A DNA stretch of 64,000 nt, from contig NZ_CP038231.1 in assembly GCF_006542395.2 (NCBI RefSeq), forward strand, positions 620,001 through 684,000, read 5' to 3'. This DNA is from Formicincola oecophyllae (GTDB lineage Bacteria; Pseudomonadota; Alphaproteobacteria; Acetobacterales; Acetobacteraceae). A program made the position numbers and the translations under genes. Numbering within the stretch: the first letter of the stretch is position 1; each line of letters opens with the position of its first letter. This document shows, one piece after another, positions 8,166 through 17,195 of this stretch. The notes beneath the pieces were generated by a model that saw only the letters and a program-made list of their open reading frames with translations, was not told the DNA's origin and ran no database searches.

Positions 8166-11030
8166 TCAAAAGGATTTGGAAGGGTTTTCAGGCCACATGT
8201 GCTTGGGGTAACGGCTGCGCATGTCACGGCGCGCATCATGCCATCCCGCCAGCCAGAAACTGGCTAAATCATCTGTTAGTGCTATGGGACGGCCCGCTGG
8301 GGAGAGCAGTTCAGCCTGCACATTTTGGCCACCAATACGTGGCAAAGAGGTCACACCATAGAAATCCTGGGCACGCGCTGAAATCCGCACGCGCCCAGCA
8401 TGGTGAACGGCGGCGTAATCTACAGCCACGCTGCGCCCGTTGAGGGGCAGACGCGCTGGATAGTGTTTGTCCAGCATCTGCCTCCCTTCCCGCCCAAGTA
8501 AAGCTGCCAGAAGGGTAGTCACGTCCCGTTCCGCCAGCGCAGCCAGGCTGGTGGCACCCCCAACCCAAATCAACACGGCCTGGGCAGGGCTGCCTGGCTG
8601 GAGGTTTTCAGGCTGGGTCACATGGCTGGCAGCAAGGGCGAAAAGGTTTTTCAAGGCTGCGTCACTGACGTCAGGCCAAGTAGCATCTAGCTTAGGCGTG
8701 CCCTTTGTGCCCCCTTCCTGAGAAGCCGCGTAAACCATCCTGGCTTGAAAAGCCCGTGCAGCCTCATTCCAGCCCAGACGCCCCAGGTCTTTGGCCACCA
8801 TTTCCAGCAAAGCTGCCATGGTGTCCTCTGCCGTGCAGTCAGCCAGCCCCTCATGCAGAACAAGGGAGCCAAAGCGCTGTTTCACGCGCACCACCACACG
8901 GCCAGAGACGCCATCGAAACTGCGCTGGCGTTCAGTCAATACATGAGGGCGCAGGTTTTCAGGCAGGATCAGGGCGGCGTCCCCAGCGGTTTTGTCGGCT
9001 GGGTTTTTGGTAAGGCTTGCGGGGAGGCGCTTTGGCTGGGCCAGATCTTCCAGGTTTTGCACCGTGGGGCCGAAAGGGGGCTTTGCCGGCTTTGGCTGCC
9101 CCTCCGCACGCGCCAAAGGCGCTGCCATGGTGATGGTGACGCTGCGCCCAGCGTGAAGTGTGGCCACGGCTAGGAAGTTATCGCGCGCTAGCCCATCGCG
9201 CCCTTCCAGATGGGCTGCCCCGCCACCTGCCAAGCGGTAGCGGCCCTCCTGCCCACCACCTGTGCGCTGCGCCAGCCGTTCTGGAAAACCAGCCGCCACC
9301 AACTGACCTGCCAAGCCTGGGCGCTTCATGGCTTGAGCAAGCTTGGCGCGGGCATTGGGGGCGCCCTCTAACCCTAAACGGCCCAGCAAGCGCAGCCAGG
9401 CCTTCTCCAGCAACGGCACCACATGGCGCGGCAACATGTAGCGCGCTGCCACAGCCCCCCCTGCTGGCCCCAGCAACGCCAGGCGTTCCAGCAATGAGGC
9501 GCCTGGATTGGGGGTGCGCTCACGCTGGCGGCGGCGCAGGGGGTCGCCTTCCTCAATCACGGCAGCTAAGGCGCACGCCAACACACGGCCCGCCTCATCA
9601 TCAGCGGCCAACATCATGGCGGCCAGACGCGGATGGGTGCCAAGATCCGCCATGCGCTTGCCCAGCGCCGTAATGCGGTGGGTTGGCGCGCCTTCATCAG
9701 GGTCCGCCCCATCACCCAAAGGTGCTGAAGCCAGCTCCAGCGCGCCAATCTGGACCAAAAGGCTGCGTGCAGCCGCAAGCGCCCCTTCTGGTGGGGGGGT
9801 GATGAAAGGCAATGCACTGCTGGCCGTGCCCATTGTTTCCTCCCAAGAGGCCATCATGAGGGCGAGGGCCGTCAGGTCGGCTTCCAAGATGTCAGGGGGG
9901 GTGTCAGGCACAAGAGCGCGCTGCTGGGCTTCCGGCCACAGGCGCACAGCCAGGCCAGGGCGTTGGCGCCCAGCGCGGCCTGCACGCTGCTGGGCACTGG
10001 CGCGTGATATGCGGCGCGTTTTCAACACAGGCAGCCCTGATGCCTGGTCGCGCTCAGGGGTGCGGCGGAAGCCGCAATCCACCACAGCCTCAACGCCGTC
10101 CACCGTCACGGAACTTTCCGCAATGGTGGTGGCCAGCACAACGCGTTTGCCAGCTTTGCCTTCAGGCCCCAACAAAGCAAGGGCCTGGTCTTCTGGGCGC
10201 TGTTCACCGTAAAGCGGGTAAACAGGCATGTTGGGCAATAAAGCCATGGTGCGCCTGATTTCGCCTACGCCTGGCAGGAACACCAGGATGGAACCTTCCA
10301 CCTTGTCCCACAGCCTTTTGACAGCGCTAGCGGCGGCGTCCTCCATGCGGCCCCCAGCCCCAGGGGCGTTGGCACGGCTGCGCGCGCCACGTCCCAAAGG
10401 GGGTGCACCTGCCACAAGGGCCATTTCAGGACCGTGCTGAACCGTGACGGGATGGCTGCGCCCAGCACTCTCAATCAAAGGGGCAGACTGTTGCGGCGTT
10501 GAGAGGGCCTGGCAGAAAGCCTTGGCGTCCAGCGTGGCGGACATGGCGACAAGGCGCAGTTCCGGCCGCAGAAGGCTGCGGGCCTCCAAACAGAAAGCAA
10601 GAGCGCTGTCAGCATCTGTGCCACGCTCGTGCACCTCATCAAACAGGACGCATCCCACCCCTGGCAGGAAAGGGTCTGCTAGCAGGCGGCGCAGGAACAG
10701 CCCATCCGTTAGGACTTCAATGCGGGTGGCGGCTGAAAGCTTGCGGTCGGTGCGCGTGGCGTAACCCACCAGCTGCCCCACAGGCTGGCCTAACAAGTGC
10801 GCCATATGGGCTGCCGCGCCACGCACGGCCACGCGGCGCGGTTCCACCAGGATGATTTTCCCCCGGCCCAACCACGCTGGCGCTGCCTCAAGCAGGGCAA
10901 GGGGCACGCGTGTGGTTTTTCCTGCGCCAGGTGGGGCTGCCAAAACCGCTGATGGCCCCGCTTCAAGCGCCTTCAACAGGGGGGGAAGTACATCCTCAAC
11001 AGGTACTGAAGGGCGTTTGGGCGATGACAT
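8166..11030 (-). CDS. hrpB: ATP-dependent helicase HrpB
   Basis: DEAH-box-type helicase of about 954 residues, cytoplasmic, of the HrpB family whose cellular role is not well defined. Walker A is AAPPGAGKTT near residue 35, motif II is FDEVHERG, motif III is AMSATLD, and motif VI is SRASAQQRAGRAGR. These are followed by the helicase-associated domain and the long HrpB-specific C-terminal region (KQRFGSL, HYPARLPL, PLNGRSVAVDY). It is longer than E. coli HrpB (about 809) because of linkers. I chose ATG 11030 (MSSPKRPS), which leaves 13 nt after the apt stop; the frame is open upstream but would run into apt. With apt directly upstream on the same strand, the two are probably co-transcribed. 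Confidence 0.92.
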   Translation of the reverse strand: MSSPKRPSVPVEDVLPPLLKALEAGPSAVLAAPPGAGKTTRVPLALLEAAPAWLGRGKIILVEPRRVAVRGAAAHMAHLLGQPVGQLVGYATRTDRKLSAATRIEVLTDGLFLRRLLADPFLPGVGCVLFDEVHERGTDADSALAFCLEARSLLRPELRLVAMSATLDAKAFCQALSTPQQSAPLIESAGRSHPVTVQHGPEMALVAGAPPLGRGARSRANAPGAGGRMEDAAASAVKRLWDKVEGSILVFLPGVGEIRRTMALLPNMPVYPLYGEQRPEDQALALLGPEGKAGKRVVLATTIAESSVTVDGVEAVVDCGFRRTPERDQASGLPVLKTRRISRASAQQRAGRAGRQRPGLAVRLWPEAQQRALVPDTPPDILEADLTALALMMASWEETMGTASSALPFITPPPEGALAAARSLLVQIGALELASAPLGDGADPDEGAPTHRITALGKRMADLGTHPRLAAMMLAADDEAGRVLACALAAVIEEGDPLRRRQRERTPNPGASLLERLALLGPAGGAVAARYMLPRHVVPLLEKAWLRLLGRLGLEGAPNARAKLAQAMKRPGLAGQLVAAGFPERLAQRTGGGQEGRYRLAGGGAAHLEGRDGLARDNFLAVATLHAGRSVTITMAAPLARAEGQPKPAKPPFGPTVQNLEDLAQPKRLPASLTKNPADKTAGDAALILPENLRPHVLTERQRSFDGVSGRVVVRVKQRFGSLVLHEGLADCTAEDTMAALLEMVAKDLGRLGWNEAARAFQARMVYAASQEGGTKGTPKLDATWPDVSDAALKNLFALAASHVTQPENLQPGSPAQAVLIWVGGATSLAALAERDVTTLLAALLGREGRQMLDKHYPARLPLNGRSVAVDYAAVHHAGRVRISARAQDFYGVTSLPRIGGQNVQAELLSPAGRPIALTDDLASFWLAGWHDARRDMRSRYPKHMWPENPSKSF

Positions 11031-11043
11031 GACGGCAGTCAGG

Positions 11044-11592
11044 TCAGGCTTCCTGGTAGGTGACGAGGCTGGTGAGGGGGATGCCCAGTCCCTCGATCCT
11101 GGCGCGTCCACCCAAGCCTTCAAGCTCTATCATCACAACAGCGCCCACCACCTTCGCCCCTGCTTGGCCCAGAAGCTTGATGGAGGCCTCAAGCGTGCCG
11201 CCCGTGGCCAAGAGGTCATCGAGCACCACCACGCGTTGGCCAGGCTTGACAGCGCCTTTTTGCAAGTGGAGGGCATCTGTGCCGTATTCCAAGCCATAGC
11301 TGAGGGAAATGGTCTCCCCCGGCAGCTTGCCTGGTTTGCGCAACATGGTGAACCCTAGTCCCAAGCGCCCTGCCAAAGGCGCCGAAAGCAGGAATCCACG
11401 GCTTTCCACCCCTGCCAACAGCTCTGGCGCGCAGGCCATGGTCGCGCGGGAAAGGCGCTCCAGCGCCACAGCCCAGCCATCGGCATCCCCCAAAAGCGAG
11501 GAGATGTCATAGAAAAGAATGCCGGGTTTGGGGAAATCCGGCACTTCACGAATGTAGCGCTTAAGGTCAATGGGGGCTGGAGGATTGAACAT
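11044..11592 (-). CDS. apt: Adenine phosphoribosyltransferase
   Basis: Cytoplasmic purine-salvage enzyme converting adenine and PRPP to AMP and pyrophosphate. It has 182 residues, a normal length. It begins with the family pattern [22 protein letters not shown] and carries the PRPP-binding motif [13 protein letters not shown]. The flexible-loop region [22 protein letters not shown] is also present. ATG 11592 is preceded by AGGAGC at good spacing; an earlier in-frame ATG (11646) has no such support. hrpB follows after 13 nt and a Bcr/CflA-type exporter lies 87 nt upstream on the same strand. Confidence 0.95.
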   Translation of the reverse strand: MFNPPAPIDLKRYIREVPDFPKPGILFYDISSLLGDADGWAVALERLSRATMACAPELLAGVESRGFLLSAPLAGRLGLGFTMLRKPGKLPGETISLSYGLEYGTDALHLQKGAVKPGQRVVVLDDLLATGGTLEASIKLLGQAGAKVVGAVVMIELEGLGGRARIEGLGIPLTSLVTYQEA

Positions 11593-11679
11593 GGGTGCTC
11601 CTGGTTTGCTCACACCATCCCTAGCCGTTGGCTGGGCTGGCCGCAAACCCTGCCAGCAGGATGAGCCCCAGGCCTCGCC

Positions 11680-13122
11680 TCAAGCTGCGCGTCTGCGCGG
11701 ACTGCAGGCCGCGCAAACCGTCATGGCCACCATGGGCGCCAAAAGCAGCGCCGCCATGGGCAGCGCCGTGCCAATGGGCATGAGGGCGCACAGGGCGCTG
11801 GCCACCATGCCCATCACATACTGCCCTGTGCCCGCCAAAGCCGAAGCCGTCCCAGCGCGCTTGCCCTGCCCCCCCAAGGCCCCCGCTGCTGCATTGGGCA
11901 TGACGCCTCCCATGGGCATCATGGTCAGCAGAAGCGCCACAATGAGGGGCCACAGCCAGTAACCCTTGAGCTGCCCACTAGGCCCAGCATCCAACCAGGA
12001 GGCCACAGCCACACCCAGCAGAACAAGCGCCCCCAGTAAACTGGCCCTGAGCGACCATTTGAGCAGAACCGGGCTTTCAACCTTTCCCACCAACCAGCCG
12101 TTAAGCTGGGAATTGCCAATGATGCAGCAGGCATACAGACCGAACATGCTGCCATAAGCAAAGGGGGAGAGGTGAAACACACGTTCGAACAAGGATGGGG
12201 CCGTGGTGAGGTAGGCAAAGGTCACCCAGCCTTCAATCATCCACACAAGGCCGTCCCAACGAAATGTCGGATCCCGCAGAATGGCGCTGTAGCGGCGCAG
12301 CAATCCACCTTCTTGCAAAGCGTTCTGCGCGCGGCTCTCTGGCGCTAAGGTTTCTGGCAAGAATGCCAGCACAAGCAAAGCGCCCACAACGCCATAGGCG
12401 GCCATGGCCCAGAAAATGCTGCGCCAGCTCACCCAGTTGAGGGCAAGTCCACCTAGGGCTGGAGCCAATATGGGCACCACCCCCTGCACCATCACCAAAC
12501 GCGACATGAAACGTGCAGCTGCGTTGCCTGATGACATGTCGCGCACAACAGCGTTGGGCACCACCAGGGAGGCCGCCGCCATGAGGGCTGCCACAGCGCG
12601 CCAACTACACAACAGCGGCATGGAGGTGGCTAGCGCACACCCAGCGGAGGCCCCGGCATAGCCCAACGTGCCCAGCACAAGCGGCAGCCGGCGCCCGAAG
12701 CGATCTGCAAGAGGTCCCGCGACTAACTGACCTGCCGCAATGCCCACCACCCAGGCCGTCATGGTCAAGCTGCCGCTGCCTGCAGCCGCACCAAGCTCAC
12801 TTTCCATTTCTGGCAAGGCAGGCAGATAAATATCCGTGGAAATGGGGCCGACTGCCGTTAGCGTGCCCAACAGCAGCGGGAACCACACAGGCCAGGGACG
12901 GCTGCCCTCCTCTGGGCCTAGGGGAGCGCCTGCCTCATCCAAGTCACGGAGGATGTCTGCTGGGTCCGGTGCAGCACCCAGGGCATCAGGTGCTGAGGTG
13001 GCAGCCCAGGTCGCAGCGTCCCTAATAGCATCCAGACGTTGGATGTTTTCTTCACGCGCCATGCTGGAGGGCGCGTCAGAGGGAGCCTCAGCGTTGGTGG
13101 CCGGCCCTTTTTCCGCAGTCAT
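11680..13122 (-). CDS. Bcr/CflA-family drug efflux MFS transporter
   Basis: Twelve-helix inner-membrane exporter of 480 residues in the Bcr/CflA subgroup of the major facilitator superfamily. Signature segments are VGPISTDIYLPALPEME in helix 1, the loop 2-3 motif GPLADRFGRRLPL, and VPNAVVRDMSSG with the conserved acidic/arginine pair in helix 4-5. The first 80 residues are a polar, Ala/Glu-rich cytoplasmic extension longer than usual. AGGGGA precedes ATG 13122. Substrates of this group include bicyclomycin and other hydrophilic compounds, but the substrate here is unknown. It is the first gene of a leftward run into apt and hrpB. Confidence 0.88.
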   Translation of the reverse strand: MTAEKGPATNAEAPSDAPSSMAREENIQRLDAIRDAATWAATSAPDALGAAPDPADILRDLDEAGAPLGPEEGSRPWPVWFPLLLGTLTAVGPISTDIYLPALPEMESELGAAAGSGSLTMTAWVVGIAAGQLVAGPLADRFGRRLPLVLGTLGYAGASAGCALATSMPLLCSWRAVAALMAAASLVVPNAVVRDMSSGNAAARFMSRLVMVQGVVPILAPALGGLALNWVSWRSIFWAMAAYGVVGALLVLAFLPETLAPESRAQNALQEGGLLRRYSAILRDPTFRWDGLVWMIEGWVTFAYLTTAPSLFERVFHLSPFAYGSMFGLYACCIIGNSQLNGWLVGKVESPVLLKWSLRASLLGALVLLGVAVASWLDAGPSGQLKGYWLWPLIVALLLTMMPMGGVMPNAAAGALGGQGKRAGTASALAGTGQYVMGMVASALCALMPIGTALPMAALLLAPMVAMTVCAACSPRRRAA

Positions 13123-13481
13123 GATGGTTCCCCTGCCTTAGATGGTGGTCCTTGTAGCCTTTGCTCAGGGCCTATGTCGCAGCCTGTGGCCTGATGTGAG
13201 GGGTTGCGGGCCAATCCCCAGCATTTTTCCAGTAACCAGCCCTGAAAGCAATCTGGCTGCGCTCTGCCTGAGCCGTAGTCCAAAAGGGTGTGAACATGGC
13301 AGAAAGCTCACATTTGCATGGCAGCCATAACGCCACTTGCACGCCTGGCACCCCCTCCCCCCGTGACGTCTGGGGGGCGCTGGCTTATTGTGGCGCCCAG
13401 CTTACCGACTGTCGCGCCACGACACGTTAAGGCGCGGCCACTTGCTTGCCCACTTTTTTCATAAACTAAATGGGGACGGAC
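13123..13481. other. Divergent intergenic region, no gene seen
   Basis: About 360 nt between the leftward Bcr/CflA exporter and the rightward YhhS-like transporter must hold both promoters. GGGCGC (13375-13380) pairs with GCGCCC (13393-13398) around a 12-nt loop. TGTGA near 13290 and TCACA near 13311 form an inverted pair, but their spacing is too wide for a CRP/FNR site. Short open frames here lack ribosome-binding sites and recognisable content. Confidence 0.5.
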
Positions 13482-14852
13482 GTGTCAGAAGAAACCAAAC
13501 CAGTCTCACCGACCAGGACGGTGTTGCCGGTCGTGATGTTCAACCTGCTGGTCTATTTCGTGATCGGCCTGCCAAACGCTGTCATCGGCGCCCTCTTCGT
13601 GGGGGAAACGCTGGGCTATGACACGGCCATGGTAGGTACCACCATCACGCTGCAGTACCTTGGCACGCTCAGCACCCGCCTTGTGGCGGGTCAGCTTGTT
13701 GATAAACACGGCCCCAAGCCCATTCTGAAATGGGGCATGTTCGCTTGCACCATCGCAGGGTTGCTCATGATCCTGGCGGCCCTCATCGCACAGTTCCATG
13801 GCGTGATCGACCCCACCACGCGCGAGCACGTGCTGTTTGGCATCGCCCCTGACGGCCACCACACCCATGGTTTCTGGTGCCAAATCGCGCTGGGTGTCGC
13901 GTGGCTCTCACGCTTGTTCATCGGTTGGGCCGAAAGCTGGACCGCTACTTCCGTCACCACTTGGAACATGCGCCGCGTTGGGCCCAAGCACACTTCCGTG
14001 GCCATTTCCTGGAACGGCGTCACCTCCTACGGCGGCATGACGCTAGGCGCCATGCTGGGCAAGGCGCTGGCCAACATGGCCCTTGGCCACGGCATGGTTG
14101 GGCTGTGCCCGGTTGGCGTGCTTTCCACCCTTCTGGCTGTGGGTGGGCTTACCGCTCTCATCCTTCCTATCCCTGTCTACAAGGCCATTCCGCCCTTGCC
14201 ACGCAAAGGCGCGCCCATGTCCTTCTTCAAGGCGCTGCGCAAGGTCTTCCCCTTCGGCACAGGTCTGGCGGCTGGTTCAGTGGGTTTCGGCACCATCATT
14301 GGCTTCCTGGCGCCTTACCTGGATTCCAACAAATGGTCTTCCGTCTATGGCTGGAGCATGGGAGCGTTCGCCATCATCTTCATCGCTGTGCGAATGATCT
14401 GGTCTGACGAGATCGATCGCCGCGGCGGGATGCCTGTGGCTGTGCTCTCCTTGTTGACGGAAGGGCTGGCGGCCTTGACCTTCCTGGTTTCCGCTTACAT
14501 GAACCTTCACGGCATCGCTGGTGCGCCTTACGTGGTCATCCTGGGTGCCGCCTTGATGGGCGCTGGCTTCTCCCTGCTGTTCCCATCACTGGGCACCATG
14601 GCTGTGAAAACCGCAGGTCCTGAGTACAGCGGCATTCTGCTGGCTGCCTATTCCATCTTCACAGACGCCACCATTTTCGTCACAGGACCAAGCCTGGGTT
14701 CCGTCAAAGACATTTTCGGCCGTCTCCTGGGCAACCAGGAACTGGGTTGGATCTGCCTCTTCGCCCTTGGCGCGTTCATCTGCTTCCTAGGCATTGTGCT
14801 GATGAAGGTGTTCCTGAAACTTTCAGGCAAAGAAAGCGCCCCCGTCATCTAA
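13482..14852 (+). CDS. YhhS/YfcJ-like MFS transporter
   Basis: Major-facilitator permease of about 456 residues. It matches the YhhS/YfcJ group: VVMFNLLVYFVIGLPNAV in helix 1, TLQYLGTLSTRLVAGQLVDKHGPK for helix 2 and loop 2-3, SVAISWNGVTSYGGMTLGA in the middle, and GAGFSLLFPSLGTMAVK in the second half. The substrate is unknown; YhhS is associated with export. An insertion of about 25 residues between helices 3 and 4 (HGVIDPTTREHVLFG) is unusual. I favour GTG 13482, preceded by GGGGA, over ATG 13470, which has no ribosome-binding site. A strong hairpin terminator follows at 14906. Confidence 0.85.
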   Translation: MSEETKPVSPTRTVLPVVMFNLLVYFVIGLPNAVIGALFVGETLGYDTAMVGTTITLQYLGTLSTRLVAGQLVDKHGPKPILKWGMFACTIAGLLMILAALIAQFHGVIDPTTREHVLFGIAPDGHHTHGFWCQIALGVAWLSRLFIGWAESWTATSVTTWNMRRVGPKHTSVAISWNGVTSYGGMTLGAMLGKALANMALGHGMVGLCPVGVLSTLLAVGGLTALILPIPVYKAIPPLPRKGAPMSFFKALRKVFPFGTGLAAGSVGFGTIIGFLAPYLDSNKWSSVYGWSMGAFAIIFIAVRMIWSDEIDRRGGMPVAVLSLLTEGLAALTFLVSAYMNLHGIAGAPYVVILGAALMGAGFSLLFPSLGTMAVKTAGPEYSGILLAAYSIFTDATIFVTGPSLGSVKDIFGRLLGNQELGWICLFALGAFICFLGIVLMKVFLKLSGKESAPVI

Positions 14853-14905
14853 AGCTGGTTGGCGGCGTCTAGCCCCTGGGGCCCTGGCGCTGCAAACCCT
14901 TCATC

Positions 14906-14944
14906 AAAGCTGGCTTCCCGCAAGGGGCCAGCTTTCGTTATTTT
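14906..14944 (+). terminator. Intrinsic terminator with GNRA tetraloop
   Basis: AAAGCTGGC (14906-14914) pairs perfectly with GCCAGCTTT (14927-14935). An inner CCC/GGG closes on a GCAA tetraloop, and CGTTATTTT follows. It sits 54 nt after the YhhS-like gene and 52 nt before the LOG gene start, so the two genes are probably separate transcripts. Confidence 0.85.
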
Positions 14945-14996
14945 GGGTCTGACCAGCCATTGCCCTGGCTGGAGGGCCATGAGAGGAGAACAACCC

Positions 14997-15539
14997 ATGG
15001 ATATCAAAAGCATCGCCGTTTTCTGCGGTTCGCGCCGGGGCAACAACCCAGCCTATGCCGAAGCCGCCCAAGAGCTTGGCACAGCGCTGGGGCAAGCTGG
15101 CCTGACCTTGATCTATGGTGGCGGGAAAATGGGTCTGATGGGCGTTGTGGCCAGCGCTGTCCTGGAGGGGGGCGGCCACGTCAAAGGCGTTATCCCAGAA
15201 TTCCTCACCCATACTGAAGGCATGCATGAGGACGTAACTGACCTAACGGTGACTGAGGACATGCCAAGCCGCAAAGCGGAGCTTTTCACCCTGCCTGACG
15301 CTTATGTTGTTTTGCCAGGCGGCATGGGCACACTTGACGAATTTGCTGAGGTCCTCGTCAACCGGCAGCTGCACCAATGCGCCAAACCCATCTGGCTGTT
15401 GGACACGGCAGGCTGGGCCACCCCTCTCCTCAGCGCTTTCAAGGCCATGACAGAACAAGGCTTCGCTGACGATACAGCCAAACTGTTCACCGTCATGAAA
15501 AGCGTTCCAGCCCTGATGGCAGCCATCAAGGAAGCTTGA
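14997..15539 (+). CDS. LOG-family nucleotide phosphoribohydrolase
   Basis: Cytoplasmic protein of 180 residues in the LOG (Lonely Guy) family, which cleaves nucleoside 5'-monophosphates (in plants, cytokinin riboside monophosphates) to base and ribose phosphate. The Rossmann-type start IKSIAVFCGSRRG is followed by YGGGKMGLMG and the catalytic family motif PGGMGTLDEFAEVL. The start at 14997 has GAGAGGAG about 8 nt upstream; a longer frame from 14859 runs through the preceding terminator and is rejected. It stands alone between two terminators. The bacterial role is not established; some homologues are annotated as TIGR00730 proteins. Confidence 0.9.
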   Translation: MDIKSIAVFCGSRRGNNPAYAEAAQELGTALGQAGLTLIYGGGKMGLMGVVASAVLEGGGHVKGVIPEFLTHTEGMHEDVTDLTVTEDMPSRKAELFTLPDAYVVLPGGMGTLDEFAEVLVNRQLHQCAKPIWLLDTAGWATPLLSAFKAMTEQGFADDTAKLFTVMKSVPALMAAIKEA

Positions 15540-15569
15540 AACCTTCATGGGGCCCCAGGCCTAACAAGA

Positions 15570-15604
15570 AAAGCCCACCTGGGGTTCACCCTAGGTGGGC
15601 TTTC
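15570..15604 (+). terminator. Intrinsic terminator after the LOG gene
   Basis: AAAGCCCACCT (15570-15580) pairs perfectly over 11 bp with AGGTGGGCTTT (15593-15603) around a 12-nt loop, with T residues at the 3' side. It lies 30 nt after the stop codon. Read on the other strand it also has a T-rich flank, so it may serve the leftward aldehyde dehydrogenase gene that ends at 15665. Confidence 0.88.
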
Positions 15605-15664
15605 TCATGGTTCGTCCCTCAACAAACCAGGAAGCGCGCGGCTTGCGCTGAAAAGCGCTTCAAC

Positions 15665-17062
15665 TCAGAAAGGCGCGTTGATGTCGACCACGTCCACCAG
15701 CTTGTGGTTGACGAACTCCTTTAAACCCAACCCGATGAGCTCACGCCCAAAACCAGAGTTCTTGATGCCGCCAAAGGGCAGGTCAGCCCGCACCATGGTG
15801 GGGTGGTTGATGAACATCATGCCCGTGGCCACCTGGGCCGCCACAGCGCGCCCACGCTGCACGTCCTGGGTGAACACGCACCCCCCAAGACCATAAGGGG
15901 AATCATTGGCGATGCGGACGGCGTCAGCTTCATCCTTGGCTTTGAAAAGCTGCGTCACCGGACCGAAGAACTCCCAATGGCGAACCTCATTGTCCTCAAG
16001 CCCCGTCATGAGGAGAGGCGCGAAAAAGGCACCCTTCTCAGGCACATTCACGCCCAGTGATTCCACCTTGGCGCCATGGAGCTTGGCCTCGTCCACCTGA
16101 TCTTTCAGATGGTCGGCAGCGCGTTGGCTCACCATAGGGGCCAGGGTGGTGGCCGGGTTCATGGGGTCGCCAGCCACGAACTTGCTGACATTCTGCTTGT
16201 ACAGCTCCAGGAAGCGGTCATAAACGCTTTCCACCACGATCATGCGCTTAGCGGAAACACACACCTGGCCAGCATTCCAGTGACGGCCGTAAGCGGCCCA
16301 TTGGGCTGCTTTCTCCACATCAGCGTCATCCAGCACGATGAAGGGGTCTGAACCGCCAAGCTCCATGGTGCATTTTTTCAAAGCGGCCCCGGCCATGGCG
16401 CCAATGGCGGCGCCGGCACGCTCGCCCCCTGTCAGGGCAACGCCACAAATCCGGCTGTCGTGAATGACTTCCTCCACATGGTGGCGGCGCAGGAAAATGT
16501 TCTGGAACAAGGCGTCAGGCACGCCTGCTTCCTTCATGATACCCACCCAGGCCTCAGCGCACTGGGGCACATATTGGGCATGTTTGAGGAGAACACCATT
16601 GCCAGCGGCCAGCTGCGGCGCCACAACGCGCGCCACCTGGTAGAAGGGGAAGTTCCAAGGTTCCACAGCAAACACAATGCCCAGAGGCTCAAAGTGCAGT
16701 TCAGCCTTGCCTGTGCTGGCGTCCTTAGTGGGCAGTGGCTCTGGCGCCAGAAGCTTGGCAGTGTTCTGGGCGTAGTAATCGAAAATGTCGGCTGAAAGAG
16801 CAATTTCCGCTTTAGCCTCCCCAATCAGCTTGCCCATTTCAAGCGTGATAAGCGCTGCGTAGCGCTCAGCGTTGGCACGCAGCACCTGGGCCACACGCCC
16901 CATGAGGGCGGCACGCTGTTCCACAGGGGTGGTGCGCCAGCCAAGCCAGGCCTGGTGGCCAGCGGCCAGCATATCCTGAACATCGTGCCCGCTGGCATCG
17001 CGGAAGGTTTTGAGGGTCTCACCCGTGTAGGGGTTGACGGTGGCGTAACCAACTGTAGCCAT
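15665..17062 (-). CDS. Succinate-semialdehyde dehydrogenase, Sad/YneI type
   Basis: NAD(P)-dependent aldehyde dehydrogenase of 465 residues, cytoplasmic, most like E. coli Sad (YneI), which oxidises succinate semialdehyde to succinate. Visible are the cofactor site VEPWNFPFYQV, the Lys in LLKHAQYVPQCAEA, the glycine motif TGGERAGAAIG, general base Glu in MELGGSDPF and catalytic Cys in NAGQVCVSAKR. FFGPVTQLF and FGGIKNSGFGRE follow, both typical. The start MATVGYATVNPYTGE follows the family N-terminus. A LysR gene lies 133 nt upstream on the same strand and may regulate it. Substrate assignment is by resemblance; other short-chain aldehydes are possible. Confidence 0.88.
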   Translation of the reverse strand: MATVGYATVNPYTGETLKTFRDASGHDVQDMLAAGHQAWLGWRTTPVEQRAALMGRVAQVLRANAERYAALITLEMGKLIGEAKAEIALSADIFDYYAQNTAKLLAPEPLPTKDASTGKAELHFEPLGIVFAVEPWNFPFYQVARVVAPQLAAGNGVLLKHAQYVPQCAEAWVGIMKEAGVPDALFQNIFLRRHHVEEVIHDSRICGVALTGGERAGAAIGAMAGAALKKCTMELGGSDPFIVLDDADVEKAAQWAAYGRHWNAGQVCVSAKRMIVVESVYDRFLELYKQNVSKFVAGDPMNPATTLAPMVSQRAADHLKDQVDEAKLHGAKVESLGVNVPEKGAFFAPLLMTGLEDNEVRHWEFFGPVTQLFKAKDEADAVRIANDSPYGLGGCVFTQDVQRGRAVAAQVATGMMFINHPTMVRADLPFGGIKNSGFGRELIGLGLKEFVNHKLVDVVDINAPF

Positions 17063-17195
17063 GATGTGCCTCCAAAACAGAACTAAAATGGTCTTGTATT
17101 AAGCTCACGTTAATTCCAGCTGAACAGTGAGTCAAGCAAAGGATTTCAAATCACATTCCTATTTGAACTGGCCTGTTTTGAACGGGGCGCGCCCT

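Noticed and set aside
13285-13316. CRP/FNR-like site TGTGA...TCACA
   Set aside because: The half-sites are about 14 nt apart instead of 6, too far for these proteins.
13142-13330. 62-codon frame in the divergent region at 13.1 kb
   Set aside because: No ribosome-binding site and no similarity visible; likely spurious.
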